The notes beneath the pieces were generated by a model, which had not been told where the DNA came from, made no database searches, and was given only the letters and a program-made list of their open reading frames with translations. The position numbers and the translations under genes are program-made. From Dama dama (lineage: Eukaryota > Chordata > Mammalia > Artiodactyla > Cervidae), in the NCBI RefSeq assembly GCF_033118175.1, contig NC_083714.1:13950001-14014000 (forward strand): DNA of 64,000 nt, read 5' to 3'. The stretch's first letter is position 1. Every line of letters starts with the position of its first letter. Of the stretch, positions 56,641 to 64,000 are shown in pieces.

Positions 56641-57412
56641 TTCTTCTTAGTGAATCTGTTGTGGAGGCCTGTGAAGATGAGGCTCTCACAGAAACAGTTC
56701 TCAACCTCCAAGAAGGTCCTGGGAAAATAAAGGGTATCACCTACATGCTAGGATACAAGTAGCTTTGTGCGAGTATAAAGATATACTGCTTGCTAGACTC
56801 CTGAGCAAAGAGATGCCTAAGAAAAAAGAGAAGTTAACTCATGAACGGTTAAAGTAAAAAGAGGAAGCAAGATGGGAATGGAAAAGAGGTTTCTTGCCAT
56901 GGGTGAGAGAACTGCTGGCAGTGAAAATAGCAGGTTAGAAGAGCAAGGCTAGGCCATGATGGACTCTTCTCAGAGCAAGAAGGAAGTCCTTATATGTCTG
57001 GTGTCTATATTTTCCAAACCAAAAATTGGTACAGTGTCTGATGAATATGAGTATACTTAGGGACACAATGGGACAAAACAAAACCAGGGCTGTCCTGGGA
57101 ATTTCAGAATATATGGTTACTGTCTGGAAATGGTCTATTTTTAAAAGAAACCAACACCAGTATGGCTAAAGAACTGCACAAAGTTTCACAATACCTCCAT
57201 ACAGGCTCTGGTTATGACTCATCCTGAGTAATGAAGGCTGTATGGGCACATGACCCCTAAAAACTTAAGAGCATTTATGAGAAGTTACTTAGGGCCATCT
57301 TCTCTTTCTTCCTTTTTCACCAGACCCTTTGGGTTTTATAAAATCACTGGCCAAAATCTGGAGACCTTAGTAAAAGATCGTCAGGCCCATCCCAAATATC
57401 TTATATTAGCTA
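56641..57412. other. Non-coding stretch, no recognised element
   Basis: No gene or repeat family seen. Confidence 0.5.
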
Positions 57413-57765
57413 CTGTTTTTTTTTTTTTTTTCATTTATTTGTATTAGTTGCAGGCTAATTACTTTACAATATTGTAGTGGTTTTTGCCATACATTGACAT
57501 GAATCAGCCATGGATTTACATGTATTTCCCATCCCGATCCCCCCTCCTGCCTCCCTCCCCACCCCATCCCTCTGGGTCTTCCCAGTGCACCAGCCCTGAG
57601 CACTTGTCTCATGCATCCAACCTGGGCTGGTGATCTGTTTCACCCTTGATAATATACATGTTTCGATGCTGTTCTCTCAAAACATCCCGCCCTCGCCTTC
57701 TCCCACAGAGTCCAAAAGTCTGTTCTGTACATCTGTGTCTCTTTTTCTGTTTTTTTTTTAAAAAT
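57413..57765 (-). repeat. Ruminant L1 3' UTR fragment
   Basis: Antisense ruminant L1 tail: T-run, ATTAGTTGCAGGCTAATTAC, GTGGTTTTTGCCATACATTG, CATGAATCAGCCATGGATTT, a C-rich block, TCTTCCCAGTGCACCAGCCC, CATCCAACCTGGGCTGGTGA, CAGAGTCCAAAAGTCTGTTC. The T-run at 57417-57432 is the complement of the poly(A) tail. Truncated, no coding part. Confidence 0.92.
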
Positions 57766-58849
57766 ACCAGCTCAAGGGTACTTTTGGACTACTTCACTGC
57801 CCTTGATGGTAAGGAGGGACAAAAGGTCCTTCAATACTAAATCTTGGTCAGGAATTCATAGTTTTTTAAGATCCAATAGACAGTTAAGCAGAACTTTATA
57901 ACCACTGGTTATAAAAACTGGACTGGTTAGAGAATCAATGGCCTCACTGCCAGTGATTTTGTCAATTATGAGACCTGCTACTATCAAGTCAGTCACAAGT
58001 AGGTGAGTTTGAACAATTTACCTTCCTGTGCAAGTACCAGGTTTAAGAGAGAGAAAATAATTCTACCTACTAGAATTTAAGAGTAGGATACCAAAAGAGT
58101 GGAATGAAAGATAAACTACCTCTTACTACTACTGTGTCAATGTTCCTTCCCAAGATGCTTTTCCCAAATAGAAATCAAAATGCAGAGACATTCTGACGGG
58201 TGCAGTCATCTAGTGTGACTAAGACTGAGCAGGCATTGTTGTTCTGAGGATCTTTCACTTTACGGAAATGGCTGGCCCTCCAGACCTAGCTGAGTAACAA
58301 CTTTCAAATTGTTCTGGTTTCCTTTCCAACCCTGGAAAAGAGAAGCGACCTTGTCATTGTACTTGGAGAGACCACATCTGATCAGTCAGAGTGACAGCAA
58401 TTAGTGTCACTTGATCTAATTTCAATCTGGAGTGGCTGACACCTCCTTCAGTAGCCAAGGGCTCCCTGTTTTCCCAGGTATCATCATTCTAGGGAAGAAA
58501 TTAGTGTGTATAACTAGTGCTCAGAATCCCTCACCTCAACCATTTCTTGTACCTTAATCTTCGAAGTTACTAGTATACACGGCACCACACAGAACAGGTT
58601 AGAGTGGGGAATACTCAGCCATTGGAGGACTCAGACTGTTATCTGGAGGGCATGCAGTTGTCTGGATTAAGAGAGACTACAAAGAAAGCTAAGAGGTGTT
58701 CCTGGCCTCATTCTTTCTCAACAGCAAGAATGGGTTAGAGGGTCATCACCCCACAAGGATAAACAAGATTAAACTGCAGTTGAGAGGGTGAATTTAAGAC
58801 AACAAATCATTGTGAAGCAGCTTCCCTACTCTGGGCTATCCACTAGGGA
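57766..58849. other. Non-coding stretch, no recognised element
   Basis: Unique-looking sequence without gene or repeat family. Confidence 0.5.
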
Positions 58850-59100
58850 TCAGAAATGACAAAGATCATCCCTCCTCATCAGGAGCTCATCGTCTAGTAA
58901 GTGAAGAAGAAAAACCACATAAATAAAATTTAACATAAAATAGTAAATGATAAAATTGCTGTGAATGAAAAAAAAAATGCTGTGAATGACGAGTGAGGGG
59001 GCAGAATAAAGGACGCTTGGTGTGGGAGCTCAGGCAAGCAAGAAAGGAGAGGATCATGACTGGGGAAAGCAGCTCAAGATCTGTGGCTTGGAGCCACCAG
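58850..59100 (+). repeat. Old mammalian interspersed repeat, family not assigned
   Basis: GGGATCAGAAATGACAAAGA, CATCAGGAGCTCATCGTCTA, GTAAGTGAAGAAG, TGACGAGTGAGGGGGCAG. Same order as the unassigned family at 20.5 kb. Contains a local doubling of TGCTGTGAATGA. The 121-codon minus-strand frame at 58887-59252 runs through it and has no domain. Confidence 0.4.
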
Positions 59101-59661
59101 ACAACATAAATTGAAGATATAACAAAAGCAAGGAGGAAGGCTAGAAAGTTCCCAGCCAAAGAGCTGAAGGAGTACCGTTGTTTTTGGACATTTTTAGGGG
59201 ACAGAGGCTTTGGCAGGGTGGAGAATTCTCTCTCAGCAGAATGCCTTCTCACTCACCTGCATATACCCTTACAGAAGATTTACTTTGGTGGAGAAACAGG
59301 GACAGGGCGGGGGAGCAAGTATGTAAAACACCCAAAAGAGTACATGACACCTAAGTTCTTGGCAAATAGTACTGTTCTTGACTTCTCCCCACAAATTCTA
59401 CCAGAATTTCAAGAGTTAGATTTTGCACTCAGAAGATGAGGAAAAAAACAGAGATCACCAAAGTATACTTGGAAGCAAAAATATAGACATTACTCAGCAG
59501 CATTTCACCAGTGTGGTTGACAGAGCTCTCTAAATCCACTGGGTAATGGCACAGTCTTTCTCTTTGGATGAATACTGGAAGCGTAGCATGACCTCCAGAT
59601 CACTATCCTTATCATTCAGTAAAATGTCAAACTATATACCATTTCTTTCCTGTATTATTAT
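59101..59661. other. Non-coding stretch, no recognised element
   Basis: No gene or repeat family seen. Confidence 0.5.
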
Positions 59662-59669
59662 CTGTACCT

Positions 59670-59886
59670 ATTGTGTGTGTGCATACTCAGTCACTTTAGT
59701 TGGGTCTGACTCTTTGCGACCCTATGGACTGTAGCCCACCAGGCTTCTTCTTCTCCAGCCAAGAATACCGGATTGGGTTGCCATGCCCTCCTCCATGGGA
59801 TCGTCCCAACCCAGGGATCGAACCCGCGTCTCCTGTGACTCCTGCATTGCAGGCAGATTCTCTACTGCTGAGCCACCGTGGAAGCC
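59670..59886 (-). repeat. Bov-tA type SINE with 8-bp TSD
   Basis: Reverse-complement SINE: CATACTCAGTCACTTTAGTT, GACTGTAGCCCACCAGGCTT, GGGTTGCCATGCCCTCCTCC, CCAACCCAGGGATCGAACCC, GCTGAGCCACCGTGGAAGCC. Framed by CTGTACCT at 59662-59669 and 59887-59894. Confidence 0.95.
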
Positions 59887-60001
59887 CTGTACCTCTTCTT
59901 TCCTCATGAATTTAACTTCATAGCTAATCCTTACACAGAACAGAGTCCTCTCTGGGCTAAACTATTCCAATGTTCCCTTCAACAATGACTCTGTTTTACT
60001 G

Positions 60002-60380
60002 TGAATTGATGCTTTTGAACTATGGTGTTGGAGAAGACTCGTGAGAGTCCCTTGGACTGCAAGGATATCAAACCAGTCAATCCTAAAGGATATCAGTGCT
60101 GAATAGTCACTGGAAGGACTGATGCTGAAGCTGAAACTCTAATACTTTGGCCACCTGATGCGAAGAACTGACTCTTAAAAAAGACCCTGATGCTGGGAAG
60201 GATTGAAGGCAGGGGGAGAAGGGGATGACAAAGGATAAGATGGTTGGATGGCATCACCAACTCAATGAACATGAGTTTGAGCAAGCTCTGGGAGTTGGTG
60301 ATGGACAGGGAAGCCTGGCGTGCTGTAGTCCATGGGGTCACAAAGAGTCGGACACGACTGAGCAACTGAACTGAACTGAA
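60002..60380 (+). repeat. BovB (RTE) LINE 3' end
   Basis: Plus-strand BovB: TGAATTGATGCTTTTGAACT, TGAGAGTCCCTTGGACTGCA, GGACTGATGCTGAAGCTGAA, ACTTTGGCCACCTGATGCGA, GATGGTTGGATGGCATCACC, AAGAGTCGGACACGACTGAG, ending in a doubled CTGAA tail. Only the C-terminal coding remnant is present and it is interrupted. A convincing target-site duplication was not found. Confidence 0.94.
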
Positions 60381-61923
60381 TCTCTTACTCTGATTCAACC
60401 ATATAACTTCTACACCAATATTTCCTAATACTAGGTCAGAAAATCAAGTCAAAATGAATGAACAAATGATTTCATTTCAAGCTTCTCCACCCTTCCCTCT
60501 CCTGATTCTATATTTCTCAAATATCCTCATTTCCTGATAGTTCCCTAAATAAAACTAAATCAACTCTGTGATCCTCACTGGTTGGAATGTCTAATGCTCT
60601 CTCCCCAAATCAAATTCTAAATTCTTATCATTTGAAACGTAATTCAAAATCTCCCATTAATGCTTTTCCAACAAATAAGTCCACTAATGTCAACATGACT
60701 AATATTCCTTCCCCATTTTCATGTATAATCATGAATACCCAACTCCCCATCACCCATGTGTGGCAGTTTCCCCTCTTTCAGTTACTGGCCTGGGGTATGG
60801 CCACTCCAATGAAGGCACTGGAGCATGGTAAGGAAAGCACATATAAACAGCTCACAGAATGAGGGGAAAAGTCAAGAAAAGAAGGCAAGGAAATTACTGT
60901 TTTGCACTATTTGCCTTAAGGTCTCTTACAGAGGCAGGGATAATGAGAGGTGATTACATATATACATGTAAAATTTCATTACATCAAGTTATAATTTGAG
61001 ACATACATCATAGCCATAGAAATAGCCACCTAGTTAGTTAAATAGAAAAGATGTTTCCTTACTTATGTCCCAGTACAAGAGCAAGTTGGTAAATTATTCT
61101 ATGAACTGTATACTGAAAGTCTCCAGACTAAGACTAACATGAAATGTGTGTGTGCATAAACACACATGCTTACAAAGTAAACATGCCCATCCTATTTGTC
61201 CCTTATAAAACAGCTTGCCAAACCATTCTTTAAACTCCTATTTGTCCACAGTAAACCGTCAAGTACATAGAGGGCATTCAAGCGGTAGTTGACAATGATC
61301 TTCAATACTAGCTGAATGAAAACCTATCCAGCCAAGTTCAGGAGGAAATGAATCTTTAATCATAAAAACACTCTAGAAAAGAATCCTGCATGTTACAGCA
61401 TTCTTATAATTGTACTGGAAGATATACTGTAATTTACTTAGTATAGCCAAGAATTTATAGAACCATGATTCAGAGTTGCACACAATCTGACTTGAACATG
61501 AAAGCTGAAAAATAAAACCTATTGGAATCAATCCAACTTGCTTTATTTCCTGGAATACAGGTAAAAACTCATTATAGTTAACATCAGGATGACAAAGCCT
61601 CGAGATAACAATGTTCTGTCTCAAAATGAACCCATAGTAGTTTGTTGATTTGGTACAAAAAAATATTTACAGCAAACAACCAAGGAAAACAAATGTTTTC
61701 TTCAATTCTCTTCTAGTAACAGTCACTCCCTGTAATGAAAAAATATTTATGTGCCGCTGGCAAAGCAATCCTCACTTGTTAATTCACTGTGAACATTTTC
61801 CCCCAGTTTTATTCAGTACAACTTCCTCAACCCTTACCTCCTTAAATATTGTACATAAGCATACGTAAGTACCTAAAATGGATGTCAAATCCATTCACTG
61901 CCTATGCTATAGACTTAATCTTC
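60381..61923. other. Non-coding stretch, no recognised element
   Basis: AT-rich. A small GT/AC hairpin-like patch occurs near 61146-61168. No gene or repeat family recognised. Confidence 0.5.
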
Positions 61924-61941
61924 AAAATCAAGTTATTCTGC

Positions 61942-62464
61942 TCATACAGAGATAATTTGACCCTGCCCACCTGTGAAAGAGAAAGTGTTAAGTCACTCAG
62001 TCGTGTCTGACTCCATGGACTGTAGCCCACCAGGCTCCTCTGTCCATGCAATTCTCCAAGCAAGAATACTGGAGTGGGTTGCTATTTCCTTCTCCAGGGG
62101 ATCTTCCCAAACCAAGGATCAAACCCGGCTCTCCCACATTGCAGGCAGACTCTTTACTGACTGAGTCACCAGGGAAGCCTACCTGTGAATGGCTACAAAT
62201 AGATTAACACACCCCTTCCAAAGGCTGGCCATTCCTGGAGATGTTTTACAAGACTGAAGACCATTTTTACTTTACCTCACCACTGCCTCTCCCGCTCTAG
62301 TCTGCCTTTTAACTTTAGTTCCTCATTGCTTCTCTCTTTGCTTCTATAAAAGAACCTAGCATCCAGACCCCAACCAAATGGTTACTTTGAGACATTAGTC
62401 TGCCATCTTCTCAGTCAGCTGGCTTTCCAGATAAAGCCATATTCCTTGCCTCAAAAACAACAAG
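61942..62464 (+). repeat. LTR-like retrocopy framed by 17-bp direct repeat
   Basis: After removing the nested SINE, about 310 bases remain. They look like the U3-R part of a retroviral-type LTR: promoter-like TATAAAA at 62345-62351, a terminal part with CAGTCAGCTGGCTTTCC and a variant poly(A) signal GATAAA at 62430-62435. Seventeen bases later comes an A-rich end (TCAAAAACAACAAG). The direct repeat AAATCAAGTTATTCTGC frames it (61925-61941 and 62465-62481). Retroviral integrases make 4-6 bp duplications, so the 17-bp repeat plus A-rich end suggests copying by L1 machinery. No coding sequence is present. Confidence 0.65.
61978..62180 (-). repeat. Bov-tA type SINE nested in the LTR retrocopy, 9-bp TSD
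   Basis: Reverse-complement SINE: AAGTCACTCAGTCGTGTCTG, CTCCTCTGTCCATGCAATTC, CTTCTCCAGGGGATCTTCCC, TTGCAGGCAGACTCTTTACT, GAGTCACCAGGGAAGCC. Framed by ACCTGTGAA at 61969-61977 and 62181-62189. Its position inside the 17-bp-framed block shows it arrived later. Confidence 0.95.
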
Positions 62465-62481
62465 AAATCAAGTTATTCTGC

Positions 62482-63404
62482 AACTACTATTATCTATTTT
62501 AACTTGTTACTTGTGTAAGATTTATGCCAATCAGGCTGTATGGTTAGCCTACTAAACTATATTTAGGTATTGATACACTGGAAATATAAATTCTACACAA
62601 TAGAAGGTGGTTTTAAAAAACAATACATTTCCATTCTTCTTTATGTATTTATAATAGTACTGATACGTACTGCGTATGGTTCTAATGATGTAAGTTTTAA
62701 TGAAATACTTAATGCAATTAAAATTTCATAGAATATTTCTAGTACTTAACAGTAACAAAAAGGCCAGTGGTAAAAGTGGACAATTTTCATCCTAAATCAA
62801 CGGCATATAAAGTTAAGACCTGATGAAACTGGGTATTTTTAGGGCACAAGATTTATGCAACTTCTCAGAATGGTACATATGAACATAAGCATATAATACA
62901 TATATTATATATAATACATTCAGGTTCTTTGTGAATAGAGCTTTAAAATGTTTTATCTGTAACAGTATATACTTCTTTAGTACACAACATGAGTTCTTAA
63001 AATTCCCTTATGAAAGATTATTCTTATTCCCACATTTCAATATTCAGTGGAACCAAAACCCAATAACCTGCTTACAATTTTACAAGGAGTTCAGCTATTT
63101 GATTTTGTTCCTTTCAGTACTTTAATGCTTAATATTTTTGAAATTGCAGCACCCTATTATTAGTTGATTGACTTCATGACACACTCTTTTTCTCTCTACA
63201 AATGTGGCATGTGTGGGCATTTTCATTCAAAATAATTTTGATTTTAAAACTTCGTGACACCTCTTGAAGAACTGAGAGGCAGATTTAAAAACTCATTGCT
63301 CTTAATTTCTCAGCCTTAGGAACAAATACAAACAAAATTGTACTCAGTCCTTTTATATAAAGCAATATTCTATCTGTATAGGTAAAAATGGAGTGAGAAG
63401 AGGA
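62482..63404. other. Non-coding AT-rich stretch
   Basis: Contains an ATATAATACATA-type patch at 62890-62920. No gene or repeat family recognised. Confidence 0.5.
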
Positions 63405-63530
63405 AAAGAAAGAAGATACAAAGATGAAGACATTAAGTCCCTGCTATCAAATGAGTTTACCATCTAAAGTGGGAGAAGGACATGCATACAAATAATAGAA
63501 AATATTCAACGACTGAGGCATTAGGGAGGG
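63405..63530 (+). repeat. Old mammalian interspersed repeat fragment, family not assigned
   Basis: GAAGATACAAAGATGAAGAC, GTCCCTGCTATCAAATGAGT, TTACCATCTAAAGTGGGAGA, AGGACATGCATACAAATAAT. Clear match in order to the family seen at 20.5, 34.5 and 58.9 kb. Confidence 0.45.
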
Positions 63531-63847
63531 GTGTGAGGACATGCCAAGTCAGAAAGAAGACAGCTTCAAAGTTTGAAACTGGAGAAATGATGCCATGCTG
63601 TAGATTTTAAATTACACTCTTTTATCTTACATATGGATTCCCATTTATGTGCAAAGAGATATACATGTAGCAATGCTAAATGCAGTCACTCAGGTTGTAT
63701 TTTGCTTTCCAAACCATGCACCTACAGGTCCTGCATCCACCCAGAGAGGGCACTTTTTTTCAAATTCACACAAAGACAATGTTCTGCTAGCAGTGGCCCT
63801 GAATACATAATTATGCTTCCTGTCTTTCCCTCTGCTAGTAATGCTTC

Positions 63848-64000
63848 AATCTAAATGTTCATTGATAAAGGACTGGTTAAATAAATCATGGTACATCCAT
63901 ACAACAGGATATCTTGCAGGCATTAAACAGAAACCGGCACTGGGAGTCTAGTTAATTATACAGTGGTGCTCAAATTTCTTGGTGCTGATAATACACTGTA
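63848..64000 (+). repeat. Old L1 LINE fragment, runs to window end
   Basis: ATCTAAATGTTCATTGATAA, GGACTGGTTAAATAAATCAT, GGTACATCCATACAACAGGA, GCAGGCATTAAACAGAAACC match the L1M ORF2-end pattern on the plus strand. The element probably continues beyond the window. Confidence 0.75.

Noticed and set aside
58887..59252. 121-codon minus-strand open frame with hydrophobic stretches
   Set aside because: Runs through an old interspersed repeat and has no recognisable domain; hydrophobic runs come from AT-rich sequence.
1..64000. Prokaryotic or viral features such as operons, CRISPR arrays, att sites or replication origins
   Set aside because: The repeat content is ruminant nuclear DNA throughout; none of these features is expected or seen.

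Overview
This window is ruminant (pecoran artiodactyl) nuclear DNA. The diagnostic evidence is about fourteen Bov-tA/Bov-A family SINEs plus four 3' pieces of the RTE retrotransposon BovB, a combination characteristic of cattle, sheep, goat, deer and relatives. The species cannot be resolved from the sequence alone. The DNA is AT-rich, has no CpG island I can see, and shows no protein-coding gene I can recognise on either strand. It reads as intergenic or deep-intronic sequence. The longer open frames are antisense or decayed retrotransposon sequence, or isolated chance frames without recognisable domains.

Layout. 1-10 kb: two L1 3' ends head to tail on the minus strand with a nested SINE, a SINE with a perfect 15-bp target-site duplication (TSD), a purine-rich tract and several MIRs. 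10-20 kb: an L2 tail, a rearranged L1 (5' piece inverted, SINE fragment at the junction), a BovB 3' end, two consecutive L1 3' ends, and a long L2 split by a BovB tail. 20-30 kb: old mammalian repeats, MIR, a TA/TG microsatellite, a tandem dimeric SINE with TSD, a tRNA-Ile-like pseudogene, and a very recent 188-bp tandem duplication bounded by TG repeats. 30-43 kb: L1 3' end, MIRs, SINEs, a BovB with an 11-bp TSD, an MLT1-type ERVL-MaLR LTR and a Bov-A2. 43.1-48.0 kb: one decayed, nearly end-to-end old L1 on the minus strand. 48-64 kb: more SINEs, MIR, L2, MER5A, L1, BovB, and an LTR-like block framed by a 17-bp direct repeat with an A-rich 3' end, as expected for an LTR transcript copied back by L1 machinery.

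No set of genes works together here. The value of the window is as a record of nested insertions. In several cases the target-site duplications let the insertion order be read directly (SINE into L2 at 55.7 kb, SINE into the LTR retrocopy at 62 kb). I found no evidence of an undescribed functional system. The strongest unusual signals are the LTR-like retrocopy, the TG-bounded tandem duplication, the inverted L1 with a SINE at its junction, the tRNA-like pseudogene, and a few low-confidence candidate exons that transcript data could settle.
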